Below the pieces are notes generated by a model that was not told the origin of the DNA, made no database searches, and was given only the letters and a program-made list of their open reading frames with translations. The translations under genes and the position numbers were made by a program. This document shows, one piece after another, positions 26,580 to 35,002 of a stretch of 64,000 nt of DNA (position 1 is its first letter; each line of letters begins with the position of its first letter). Source of the stretch: Marinigracilibium pacificum. GTDB taxonomy: Bacteria; Bacteroidota; Bacteroidia; Cytophagales; Cyclobacteriaceae. The stretch covers positions 1-64,000 of the forward strand of contig NZ_JABBNU010000001.1 of NCBI RefSeq assembly GCF_012926615.1. Direction: 5' to 3'.

Positions 26580-27647
26580 TTGTTGGCTACCAAATATCTA
26601 TTCGATAAATTCACATCGATGGAATTTCTTTCTTCATACAAAGACAGCCTGAACTTTATCAGCAAACTAACCTTGCCCAAGGTTAGCAATGGTTTTAAGG
26701 TACTAGGAAGCTATTACTGGTCTAAATGGACTGGTAAAGTAAGGCAGGCAGGAATTCCTGTTTCTATAAGCGTCGAACCCACAACCTCTTGTAATCTCAG
26801 ATGTCCTGAATGCCCCAGCGGACTCAGGTCTTTCACAAGAGATACCGGTGCTTTACAATTAGACACTTATAAAAAACTCATAAATGAAGTCAGCAACAGG
26901 CTGACATATCTTCTTTTATATTTCCAGGGAGAGCCATATTTGAATAAACATTTTTATGATCTGGTTAGTCTAGCTTCAAAAAATAGAATATATACTGCTA
27001 CCAGTACTAATGCGCACTACCTGACAAAGGAAAATGCTGAAAAAACAGTTAAATCCGGATTGGACAGGATGATAATTAGTATTGATGGGACTACACAAGA
27101 CACCTATCAGCAATATCGGGTGGGAGGCAAACTTGACAAAGTAATTGAAGGAACTAAAAACCTGATCGAAGCCAGAAAAAACTTGAAATCAAAAACCCCG
27201 TTTATTATTTTTCAATTTCTGGTAGTCAAACCAAATGAACATCAGATTGAAGATGTAAAACAACTAGCAAAGGATCTGGGTGTGGATAAAGTGGTTTTTA
27301 AATCAGCTCAAATTTATGATTATAAAAATGGATCCCCATTAATCCCTGAAAACACACAGTATTCAAGATATATTAAAACCGCGAATGGACAATATAAATT
27401 AAAATCTGAACCTGAAGATAGTTGCTGGAAAATGTGGCACAGCTGTGTTATGACCTGGGATGGTAAAATTGTCCCTTGCTGTTTCGACAAAGATGCTCAC
27501 CACTCCATGGGATCTATAAGAGAAAACACATTTGAGGACATTTGGAAAAGTAAATCATATCAAAATTTCAGAAATCTACTTTTCAATTCCAGGGACCAAA
27601 TTGAAATGTGCAAAAACTGTTCGGAAGGAAGCAAAGTTTGGGTTTAA
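26580..27647 (+). CDS. Radical SAM protein with SPASM domain
   Basis: The 355-residue protein has the 4Fe-4S/SAM motif CNLRCPEC (Cys71, Cys75, Cys78) at the start of the barrel, LLLYFQGEPYLN and MIISIDGTTQDTYQQYR within it, and a C-terminal SPASM region with Cys clusters (SCWKMWHSC, VPCCFDKD, MCKNC) for extra clusters. Such proteins modify peptides or small molecules; the substrate is unknown and no precursor peptide is obvious beside it. The start is uncertain: TTG at 26580 or 26583, or ATG 26619. The first keeps a conserved-looking helix. It meets the convergent DUF4105 gene with a 2-nt gap. Confidence 0.88.
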   Translation: MLATKYLFDKFTSMEFLSSYKDSLNFISKLTLPKVSNGFKVLGSYYWSKWTGKVRQAGIPVSISVEPTTSCNLRCPECPSGLRSFTRDTGALQLDTYKKLINEVSNRLTYLLLYFQGEPYLNKHFYDLVSLASKNRIYTATSTNAHYLTKENAEKTVKSGLDRMIISIDGTTQDTYQQYRVGGKLDKVIEGTKNLIEARKNLKSKTPFIIFQFLVVKPNEHQIEDVKQLAKDLGVDKVVFKSAQIYDYKNGSPLIPENTQYSRYIKTANGQYKLKSEPEDSCWKMWHSCVMTWDGKIVPCCFDKDAHHSMGSIRENTFEDIWKSKSYQNFRNLLFNSRDQIEMCKNCSEGSKVWV

Positions 27648-27649
27648 CC

Positions 27650-28858
27650 TCACACCCTTATTTGTAGCCCCTCCCTTTTTGTTGTAATCAAGTATATATA
27701 AAAACACCTCACAATTGACACCAAGATAATTGGTAAAAATGATGGATGATACTGCTGTGGTAAAAGCCCCCAAAGCAAAGCAATAAGGATCATAACCCAA
27801 CCACAAATCAAAAAGTATCTTCTTAAATAAGTAGGGTAGGACTTTTTGAGTAAAAGAAACGCAAAAATCAAATGCGTTGGCCAAGCCCATAAAATATTGA
27901 GGTTGTTTTCTGCTGCATGATGATCTGTAAAGAACCAAAGAAAAGTTAACAGTAAGCCTACTAAACCCAATACAAAAAACCAGATAACATCAATGAACTT
28001 AAACCATCTATAATCCCGGTACCCGGTAAGAGTAATTAAAAATATTATTCCAAAAATTACCCAAAAAACAAGCATTGGAGTAAAAAAACCTGGTTTTTCA
28101 CTTGCTGCAAGCTCTTCATTTCTGGTATAATGAATTATTAAATTATCTGAATCAGCCATTTTCTGCCCATTTACTTGAGAATGCAAAAACGCTTTTTCAA
28201 CATATTCTGGTAGATAAGTATACTCTCTAGGAGTCATTTTTTTATCAATGGGCATACCAAGTCCAAGATTAATACCCACACTTCCCCAAGGCTGCCAGGC
28301 TAATAAATCATTAGTGCTTTCTCTAAAGCTTAAATCAGTATCTATAAATGTCCAGTCAGTTTGTAACTGTTCTCCTAATACCTCGGCAAAAACATCATAA
28401 ACTTTAGTAGCACAATTATTATAATAATAGTCGTAATAATAGTTTTGGTTTTCAGGTTTGATATTATTTTTCAAATACTGGTGGATTGCCTCAGCCTGTC
28501 CAGGAGTTAGTTTAAGAGGAAGTTCTTTAACAGTACGATTTTCTCTAGAACTATAGTGATTAACATATGCCGGAAAAGAAGCTCCTCCAAGTTTATAAAG
28601 CAAATAACCCCTCGCAAAATTCAAATAAAAATTAGGCTGATTAAAGTCAAAGATTCCATAATTATACATGAAGTCTATTCCTCTTATCGGGTCATAAACT
28701 CGAATTCCTGAATGCCCAAAAGCTGCATATAACTCATTTTGTCCGGGTTCGATTGTGATAAGACTAATCTGAGCTTTATCACTAAGATCCTTCACTTGAG
28801 AAAAAGCGATATTTAATGACAAAAAAGTTATCGCTATTATTAAAAAGTATTTTTTCAT
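27650..28858 (-). CDS. DUF4105 domain-containing membrane protein
   Basis: From ATG 28858 the protein has 402 residues. It begins with a signal peptide (KKYFLIIAITFLSLNIAFS), followed by a DUF4105 domain at about 20-260, with FGHSGIRVYD and the NNCATKVYD motif that resemble the His and Cys of a papain-like fold. The C-terminal 130 residues hold four or five membrane helices. DUF4105 proteins are common in Bacteroidota and have no firm role; a membrane-bound peptidase or acyltransferase is possible from the Cys/His pair. The ATG upstream at 28903 would put the signal peptide internal, so I reject it. It follows the phosphatase gene by 1 nt. Confidence 0.87.
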   Translation of the reverse strand: MKKYFLIIAITFLSLNIAFSQVKDLSDKAQISLITIEPGQNELYAAFGHSGIRVYDPIRGIDFMYNYGIFDFNQPNFYLNFARGYLLYKLGGASFPAYVNHYSSRENRTVKELPLKLTPGQAEAIHQYLKNNIKPENQNYYYDYYYNNCATKVYDVFAEVLGEQLQTDWTFIDTDLSFRESTNDLLAWQPWGSVGINLGLGMPIDKKMTPREYTYLPEYVEKAFLHSQVNGQKMADSDNLIIHYTRNEELAASEKPGFFTPMLVFWVIFGIIFLITLTGYRDYRWFKFIDVIWFFVLGLVGLLLTFLWFFTDHHAAENNLNILWAWPTHLIFAFLLLKKSYPTYLRRYFLICGWVMILIALLWGLLPQQYHPSFLPIILVSIVRCFYIYLITTKREGLQIRV

Positions 28859-28859
28859 A

Positions 28860-29648
28860 CTACCAGTAATTTCTAATTGTATCAAGCATTTCAGGATGGG
28901 CACTATTCCCGGCTAGAATCTCCTTACCAAAAACAAAATTTTCTCCTCCGGAAAAATCAGTCACATTTCCTCCTGCCTCTTTTACAATCAATGCTCCTGC
29001 TGCAACATCCCATGGTTGCAAATTATATTCAAAAAAGCCTTCAAATCGCCCACATGAAACATAGGCAAGATCTATTGCAGCACTCCCCATTCGCCTCACA
29101 CCATGTGACTTCTGCATGAAAGTCATCAATATTTTAACATAATCATTTATCTTACCAAAATCATAATATGGAAAGCCTGTTGCAACTAATGAATCGCTTA
29201 GCGTTGGTATTTTGGATACTGATATTGGTGATTCATTCATAAATGCACCCTGACCCTTAACAGCATGAAAAAATTCATCTCTGTTCGGCTCATATATAAA
29301 ACCGGCAATAAGCTCATTGTCTTCCATGAGAGCAACGCTAACAGCAAAGACAGGAAGACCATGAGTGAAGTTTGTTGTTCCGTCTAATGGGTCAATGATC
29401 CAATTATATTTTTCTCCTTTCTTATCCAGAGTTCCTTCTTCTGCGATCATACCTGCCTCAGGTAGTAAAGCCATTAATCTATCAACTAACTGCTTTTCTG
29501 CCTGCTTATCCACATATGAAACTAGATCATTAAAGCCTTTCTTTTCTACATTATCAAAATCAAAACTCTTTGATTCATTTAAGATAAACTGACCAACATC
29601 ATGAATAATGTTTCTGCACTCTTGAAAAAAATCCTTATTTAAATTCAT
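28860..29648 (-). CDS. Inositol monophosphatase family protein
   Basis: A Mg-dependent phosphatase of the SuhB/IMPase type, 262 residues. Metal-site motifs are all present: EEGT near residue 69, DPLDGTTNFTHG near 86-97 and WDVAAGALIVKEAGG near 218. Likely substrates are inositol phosphates or other sugar phosphates; the E. coli homologue SuhB also affects rRNA transcription. It overlaps rsmI upstream by 1 nt and is followed by DUF4105 after 1 nt, making a tight minus-strand operon with rsmI and the pterin dehydratase. A second member of this superfamily, CysQ, is at 47.5 kb. Confidence 0.93.
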   Translation of the reverse strand: MNLNKDFFQECRNIIHDVGQFILNESKSFDFDNVEKKGFNDLVSYVDKQAEKQLVDRLMALLPEAGMIAEEGTLDKKGEKYNWIIDPLDGTTNFTHGLPVFAVSVALMEDNELIAGFIYEPNRDEFFHAVKGQGAFMNESPISVSKIPTLSDSLVATGFPYYDFGKINDYVKILMTFMQKSHGVRRMGSAAIDLAYVSCGRFEGFFEYNLQPWDVAAGALIVKEAGGNVTDFSGGENFVFGKEILAGNSAHPEMLDTIRNYW

Positions 29649-30340
29649 TAGTCTTTTCCTTGAATAATAACTACAAATTCTCCCTTAACCTTACCAGGAA
29701 ATTCGGTGAAATAGTCTAAAACCTCTTTAACACTCCCGTTGATGGTTTCCTCAAAGCGCTTAGTTAGCTCTCTGCTTACCGAAATCACTCTTTCTTCCCC
29801 ACATTCTTCGAGAATAGAATTTAATAGTTTAATTAACCTATGAGGAGATTCATATAAAACAACCGTCTTATCTTCTTCAGCAATATATTTAAGCCTTGTT
29901 TGCCGCCCCTTTTTTTGCGGTAAAAAACCTTCGAAAACGAATTTATCTGAAGGTATACCAGACTTCACCAAAGCTGGGATGAATGCTGTAGCTCCAGGCA
30001 AGCACTCTACTTTAATTCCTTCTTGCATACACTCTCTGGCTAGTAAAAATCCAGGGTCAGAAATTCCCGGAGTTCCTGCATCTGTCACCAATGCAAAAAC
30101 TGCTCCTTCCTTCAATTGCCTGATAATACTATCCAACGCTTTATGTTCGTTATGAGCATGAAAGCTTTTCATTGGAGTGGTAATTTCATAATGAGAAAGA
30201 AGCTTTCCACTTGTGCGAGTATCTTCTGCAAGAATCAAATCAGCTTCCTTAAGAACTCGTATGCCCCTTAAAGTAATATCTTCAAGATTACCTATTGGAG
30301 TAGGAACAAGATATAGTCCTGTTTTTTGAGGTTCTTCCAT
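29648..30340 (-). CDS. rsmI: 16S rRNA 2'-O-ribose C1402 methyltransferase
   Basis: RsmI methylates the ribose of C1402 in the ribosomal decoding centre. The 230-residue protein has the tetrapyrrole-methylase fold: LVPTPIGNLEDIT at the N-terminus, LILAEDTRTSGKLL, TDAGTPGISDPG and LPGATAFIPALVKSGIP for SAM and substrate binding, and KGEFVVIIQG at the end. It is shorter than E. coli RsmI (286) because the C-terminal extension is missing, as in other Bacteroidota. Start and stop overlap its neighbours by 1 nt on both sides. Confidence 0.95.
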   Translation of the reverse strand: MEEPQKTGLYLVPTPIGNLEDITLRGIRVLKEADLILAEDTRTSGKLLSHYEITTPMKSFHAHNEHKALDSIIRQLKEGAVFALVTDAGTPGISDPGFLLARECMQEGIKVECLPGATAFIPALVKSGIPSDKFVFEGFLPQKKGRQTRLKYIAEEDKTVVLYESPHRLIKLLNSILEECGEERVISVSRELTKRFEETINGSVKEVLDYFTEFPGKVKGEFVVIIQGKD

Positions 30341-30570
30341 TAAACTAATTTATCTATAGCGCTTGCCAGGTCTCTGTCCTTATCAGTTATTGTGTTACCG
30401 GCATCATGAGTTGTCAATTCTATTGTAACAGTATTATAGACATTACTCCAATTAGGGTGGTGATCTCTCTTCTCCGCTTCGAGTGCCACACGAGTCATAA
30501 AACCAAAAGCTTGAACAAAATCATCAAATTTAAATGTCCTTACTAGCTTATTATCTTGTTCTTTCCACAT
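30340..30570 (-). CDS. 4a-hydroxytetrahydrobiopterin dehydratase
   Basis: Pterin-4a-carbinolamine dehydratase regenerates the pterin cofactor of aromatic amino acid hydroxylases. The 76-residue protein contains the whole active-site signature: [20 protein letters not shown], then [14 protein letters not shown]. It is short at the N-terminus compared with the usual 95 or so residues but retains the catalytic His residues. No phenylalanine hydroxylase is adjacent; homogentisate dioxygenase at 3.7 kb is consistent with a pathway spread over the chromosome. It heads the four-gene minus-strand operon. Confidence 0.92.
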   Translation of the reverse strand: MWKEQDNKLVRTFKFDDFVQAFGFMTRVALEAEKRDHHPNWSNVYNTVTIELTTHDAGNTITDKDRDLASAIDKLV

Positions 30571-30687
30571 ATTTTATTTTATTTATGGTTGATATTCCAA
30601 ATTATAGCCAGAATTCAGTAATAATTGTATATAATAGCTAAACTTTTTAATGGTTTTCCGTTATAAAGTTATAAAAAGGATAATAGA

Positions 30688-31122
30688 ATGTCTCAACCCC
30701 TGTCACAAATTGATAAAAATGAGTTTGACCATGTCAAGCAGGCATATTATAATATTTATGCTTTCGTTAAAAGTGACTATGAAGGAAATAATGCTTTTAA
30801 AGCATGCATTGATAAATGGGGAGAACAATTAAACATTCCAGATGAAGCTTTAACTGAAAGAGAAAGTATATCTTTCAAAATTCCGGAAAACAAGCTGGCG
30901 TCACTTGAAGAAATTTATGACATCGTTTATATGATATATCTGGATGGTGTAATTGAAGATGTTGAGCTATCATTAACAATTAAATTTGCTGAAAAACTAG
31001 GCTTTGAAAAGCATGTCGTTGGTGATCTTTTAAAAGCAATAGTTACTGCTCCATACGATGGAATACCTAAAGAAGAAGTTCGAAATGAATTGACGTCTTA
31101 TCTCAAACAAATTCTTGAATAA
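30688..31122 (+). CDS. Hypothetical protein with TerB-like helices
   Basis: A 144-residue, acidic, all-helical protein with no signal. The second half (about 68-140), with IYDIVYMIYLDGVIEDVELSLTIKFAEKLGF, follows the TerB pattern of a helix, an acidic D-G-x-I-x-D/E-x-E loop and another helix, the loop that can bind metal in TerB-fold proteins. I cannot tell the role. The fold assignment is tentative. It faces the pterin dehydratase and converges on the DUF493 gene 3 nt away. Confidence 0.65.
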   Translation: MSQPLSQIDKNEFDHVKQAYYNIYAFVKSDYEGNNAFKACIDKWGEQLNIPDEALTERESISFKIPENKLASLEEIYDIVYMIYLDGVIEDVELSLTIKFAEKLGFEKHVVGDLLKAIVTAPYDGIPKEEVRNELTSYLKQILE

Positions 31123-31125
31123 TCA

Positions 31126-31398
31126 TCATAAGGAAATAATACCCTCAATTTCTGAAGCCTTAAGGTAAACCTTGATAATATCATCACTAGAAGGGGACAT
31201 AATATCTGCTGTCAGACTAGCATAATTGCCTTTTTTTGAAGGCTTAATTACCACTTCACTTTTAGGAAACAATGCCTTTACTTCATCAATTTTATCAGAA
31301 GGAACAATAAACTTATACTTATATAAAGCTGGCCATTGATAGCTGGCATCTAATTGATCCTTAAACTTCTGAATATCTAGTTCTTTTTGGGTTGCCAT
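31126..31398 (-). CDS. DUF493 (YbeD-like) family protein
   Basis: A 90-residue protein of the small ferredoxin-like DUF493 family. The core PALYKYKFIVPSDK near residue 22, VVIKPSKKGNYASLTADIMSPSSDDIIKVY and a C-terminal helix fit the ACT-like fold seen in E. coli YbeD, whose function is not settled; a link to lipoate metabolism is suggested there by position. No lip genes are here. It lies downstream of the PpiD-like gene, past a terminator. Confidence 0.85.
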   Translation of the reverse strand: MATQKELDIQKFKDQLDASYQWPALYKYKFIVPSDKIDEVKALFPKSEVVIKPSKKGNYASLTADIMSPSSDDIIKVYLKASEIEGIISL

Positions 31399-31430
31399 CT
31401 CTGTAAAAATATATTTAACCTAAAGTTACG

Positions 31431-31460
31431 AAAAAAGCCATGAGTGTTAACCCATGGCTT
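31431..31460 (-). terminator. Terminator of the PpiD-like gene
   Basis: AAGCCATG (31435-31442) pairs with CATGGCTT (31453-31460) with a 10-nt loop. On the minus strand the stem is followed by TTTTTT. Confidence 0.8.
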
Positions 31461-31481
31461 CAATTCTGTTAAAAGATATTA

Positions 31482-33620
31482 TTAGAAAAACTTATATCTT
31501 AAATCTTCTATATCAGCTGACTCTTCAAGAACAACATTTAAGTCATTTGCTAGCTGACTTCTCTTTATCTGAAGGATTTCATTTTTTACTGCTGTGTAAT
31601 CTGCAATTTCCGGAGCTTCAGATTTGTTAGTCACTTCAACAATAACAATTCCTCTGTCCTCTTCAATTGGGTTGCTTCTCTTACCTGGAGCTAATCCAAA
31701 TGCAACACCTACAGAATTAGGAGACAATCCTACAGTTGTTCCAATACTATTAGAAGATAATTTTAAGTCAGCAGTAGTATTAACTTCTGCATCAGACCCA
31801 AATATTTTAGCTAACTCTTCAAGAGATCCGCTTTTACCTGCTAACATCTCTTTAATTTTAGCTGCTTTCTTCTGATTTTTTACTTTCTCTGTAACTAGGT
31901 TCTGAACATCCTTAACTCTTGCAACACCAGCACCTCTTTCACCTGTCATTACAGCGATTACAAATCTTGTTTCAAAATCAAAAACATCTGAAACTTTACC
32001 TGTAGAAGCCTCATTATATAACCAAGTTACTAGTCCTCTGCTGTTAGGGATTCCCATAACGCTTCTTGATTGAGCCAATACTTCGTCTGCATCAAAAACA
32101 CTCTTTCCTAATTCATCAGCTTTAGCTTCAAAAGAAGAAACGTCTGTAACTTCAGCCTGGAATCTTGCAGCATCTCTGTAGATATTATTATATGTCTGCT
32201 TACTAGGAACTAATTCCTTTGTAATATTCGCAAACTTATATAAAGTCTTAGTTTTAGATTCGTCTACTTTAATGATGTGATATCCTAGATCAGTTTCAAT
32301 TACTTTAGGAACAATTCCTTTTCCACTGAATGTAAATAAAGCATCGCTAAAAGGCTTTAATTGATCTTGAATAGCACCTTCTTTTATCCATCCTAGCTGA
32401 CCGCCTGTATTTCTTGAGCTTGCATCATCGCTATTTGCAGCAACTAAAGATGCGAAATTATCACCATTTAAAGCTTGCGCTAAAACTGATTCTGCTTTTG
32501 CTTTTAATTCATCATTTTGAACAGAGTCTGCACCAGTCTTTTTCTCAAATAAAATGTGAGATGCTTTAACTGAATAAGCAGTATCTTCTGCAATATTAGA
32601 GAATTTATAGATGACCATTGTATTTCCTCTTTGGAATGGCCCGATAATACCACCAACTCTTAATCCTGGTATGGTATCTTGAAGTTCCTGAGGGAGTTCA
32701 TGATATCTTACAGTAGCATAAGGATTAGGTGATTCTGAAGTAGCTGCAGCGATTACCGAATCAGGAGAATTTCCTGCTTCTAACTCTGCCAGAGCTTTAT
32801 TCATAATTTCATTTACAGCTGCAGAATCTTTAGCTGAAGGAGCAACATCAAAAGAAACATACTTTAGTGATCTTGCTGCATCAACCTGAAATAACTCTTC
32901 ATTCTCATCAATGTAAGCCTGAAGCTCACTATCAGTAGGCTGATCTATTTGTGAATCATCAATAGCGATATAAGGGATATATAGGTAATTAGCCTCAACT
33001 ACGCTATTGTTATTTTTATAATAGTTTTTTGCTTCTGCAGTTGATGCATATGCTGCTCCAACAAAAAAGTTATCATATTTTACTCTTTGACGACCGCTTT
33101 TGATTTGATTTTCGATCATCAACCATTGTTGATATTGAGCAGAATTGATATCAGCATTACCTAGTTCTCTTAGATATTGTTGAATAAATGCTTTATCAAA
33201 TTCCCCTGTTTGAGGGTTGGTGAAATATTGTCTGATCTCAGGACTGATATTCTGACCCTGAACTGCATCTTTCAGTTCAGCTTCAGTTACCGAAATTCCA
33301 AGATCTTCAAACTGCTCGTTGAATAAAACCCTATTGATCATGCTTTGCCATGCAGTATTTCTTAATGCATAACGCTGCGCCTCATTAAGGCCCATTCCAC
33401 CATATTGAAGTTGTTCTAACTGGTCGACTTGTGCAGTAAACTCATCAACGCTGATTTCATTCCCGTTAACAGTTCCTACAATTCTTTCATTACCCGACCC
33501 AAAAATTCCTGTTTGCTGATTAAATAAATCAGTTAAAATAAATGCCAACAGGGCCAGTCCAATTACTACCAACAAAAGGGTAGCCATCCGCTGTCTCAAA
33601 GTATTAATAATTCCAGCCAT
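31482..33620 (-). CDS. PpiD-like membrane-anchored peptidyl-prolyl isomerase
   Basis: A 712-residue folding factor. One inner-membrane anchor (about 14-32, TLLLVVIGLALLAFILTDLF) leaves the rest in the periplasm. A SurA_N-type chaperone region at about 35-220 is followed by a parvulin domain near 345-450, with VKASHILFEKK at its start, DDASSRNTGGQLGWIKEG in the middle and DLGYHIIKVDE at the end. A C-terminal chaperone-like region completes the SurA/PpiD order. This anchored type assists outer-membrane and periplasmic proteins. It has an excellent promoter match 52 nt upstream and its own terminator. Three further SurA-like genes lie at 53-57 kb. Confidence 0.93.
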   Translation of the reverse strand: MAGIINTLRQRMATLLLVVIGLALLAFILTDLFNQQTGIFGSGNERIVGTVNGNEISVDEFTAQVDQLEQLQYGGMGLNEAQRYALRNTAWQSMINRVLFNEQFEDLGISVTEAELKDAVQGQNISPEIRQYFTNPQTGEFDKAFIQQYLRELGNADINSAQYQQWLMIENQIKSGRQRVKYDNFFVGAAYASTAEAKNYYKNNNSVVEANYLYIPYIAIDDSQIDQPTDSELQAYIDENEELFQVDAARSLKYVSFDVAPSAKDSAAVNEIMNKALAELEAGNSPDSVIAAATSESPNPYATVRYHELPQELQDTIPGLRVGGIIGPFQRGNTMVIYKFSNIAEDTAYSVKASHILFEKKTGADSVQNDELKAKAESVLAQALNGDNFASLVAANSDDASSRNTGGQLGWIKEGAIQDQLKPFSDALFTFSGKGIVPKVIETDLGYHIIKVDESKTKTLYKFANITKELVPSKQTYNNIYRDAARFQAEVTDVSSFEAKADELGKSVFDADEVLAQSRSVMGIPNSRGLVTWLYNEASTGKVSDVFDFETRFVIAVMTGERGAGVARVKDVQNLVTEKVKNQKKAAKIKEMLAGKSGSLEELAKIFGSDAEVNTTADLKLSSNSIGTTVGLSPNSVGVAFGLAPGKRSNPIEEDRGIVIVEVTNKSEAPEIADYTAVKNEILQIKRSQLANDLNVVLEESADIEDLRYKFF

Positions 33621-33672
33621 TCGTATGAGTTATTTGGTCTTTTTTAATAAATAAGATTCTTCCAAAATCGTG

Positions 33673-33703
33673 CAAAGCTAACCAAAAGCAGTCTTATAAC
33701 AAA
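33673..33703 (-). promoter_or_regulatory. Promoter of the PpiD-like gene
   Basis: On the minus strand TTTG (33703-33700), 19 nt, then TAGCTTTG (33680-33673): an exact TTTG-N19-TAnnTTTG. The start codon follows about 50 nt downstream. Confidence 0.8.
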
Positions 33704-33717
33704 AAATAAAATTCTAT

Positions 33718-35001
33718 TTAGCTATACCTTTCAGAATTTTTAACTTCTAGTTCAACTGTGTCGATTCTTGCCTCTTCAATAGTTTTTATTGTTATTTTAA
33801 AAAATTCATTCTCAATTATCTGTCCTTCCTCTGGAATATCCTCTGTTATCGAAAGAATATATCCTCCTAGGGTATCATAATCACCTTCAGGAATCGGCCA
33901 ATTATGCCTTTCAATAAGATCGTCTATCTCATGACGGGCACTAAGCAAATACTTATCCTCTTCAAGTTTTCGCTCCAACCAATCTTCTTCATCATGCTCA
34001 TCCTGGATATCACCGAATATTTCTTCTATAATATCCTCAATTGTAACGATACCTGATGTACCGCCAAACTCGTCCACTACAAGAGCAAGACTTTTATGGT
34101 CATTGATAAACTGAATCAAAAGTTCATTAGCCTGCATTGTTTCTGGCACAATCAATATCGGATTTAAAATCTGATCAAGTTCTTTTGGCTTTTTAAACAA
34201 CTCCATTGAATGGCAATATCCTTTGATATCATCAATAGACTCATTGTAAACCAAAATTTTTGAATGGCCGCTTTCAATAAAAGACTTCCTTACCTCCTCC
34301 ATATTGACATCATCCATATCTATTGCCACTATTTCGGTTCGTGGAACCATACACTCCCGCACTTTTACACTTTTAAATTCTAATGCATTAGTAAGGATCT
34401 TTGTATTTACTTCAACTTTAACATCTTCGTCCTTTGACTCCAGGGTTTCCTTTACATAATATTCAAGATCATTTAAACCAAACGCAGGTCTGTCATCCGC
34501 ATAGTTTAATCTGAACACCTTATTTATAACAAACCTTGAGAGAATTTCAATAGGATATACAAAAAGCAATAAAAAATAATAAAGAACACTCATAATTGGC
34601 GCAAAAAACGACAACATAGCATTCGGATTGATTAAGAATATACTTTTAGGAAGAAATTCTGCTGTAGCAAGAACAAGTAATGTAGAAATTGCAGTTTGAA
34701 TAGCTAGAGTAACCACCTGATTATCAACATATCCAGGCAACCATTCGTGAATAACCGGCAAAAGAATTTTTGCCATAAAAATACCATAGACAGATAACGC
34801 TATTGTATTTCCGGTTAATAAGGTTGCTATAAATAGGGATGGTCTTCTAGTAATATTCCGCAATGCTTTGGCGGTAATTCCAGTTTCATTTTTGCCAAGC
34901 TCCAGATGTAGTTTATTGGCAGAGATAAAGGCTATTTCTATTCCACTAAAAAGTGCAGAAAACAGTAAGCTTAAAAATATTATTATTATTTCTGTGTTCA
35001 T
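33718..35001 (-). CDS. CNNM/HlyC-CorC family protein with CBS domains
   Basis: A 427-residue inner-membrane protein. Residues about 1-165 form a CNNM (DUF21) domain with three or four helices starting IIIIFLSLLFSALFSGIEIAFISANK. A CBS pair follows at about 200-330, beginning VRECMVPRTEIVAID, and a CorC_HlyC domain ends the protein (ETLGG..., here DTLGGYILS). These proteins are linked to Mg2+/Co2+ export; gliding-motility GldE in Bacteroidota has the same layout, but gldD and other gld genes are not beside it, so I do not use that name. It follows arcA by 1 nt. Confidence 0.9.
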   Translation of the reverse strand: MNTEIIIIFLSLLFSALFSGIEIAFISANKLHLELGKNETGITAKALRNITRRPSLFIATLLTGNTIALSVYGIFMAKILLPVIHEWLPGYVDNQVVTLAIQTAISTLLVLATAEFLPKSIFLINPNAMLSFFAPIMSVLYYFLLLFVYPIEILSRFVINKVFRLNYADDRPAFGLNDLEYYVKETLESKDEDVKVEVNTKILTNALEFKSVKVRECMVPRTEIVAIDMDDVNMEEVRKSFIESGHSKILVYNESIDDIKGYCHSMELFKKPKELDQILNPILIVPETMQANELLIQFINDHKSLALVVDEFGGTSGIVTIEDIIEEIFGDIQDEHDEEDWLERKLEEDKYLLSARHEIDDLIERHNWPIPEGDYDTLGGYILSITEDIPEEGQIIENEFFKITIKTIEEARIDTVELEVKNSERYS

Positions 35002-35002
35002 T

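Noticed and set aside
33718-35001. Naming the CNNM/CorC gene gldE
   Set aside because: The layout is the same as GldE, but no other gliding gene is beside it, so generic naming is safer.
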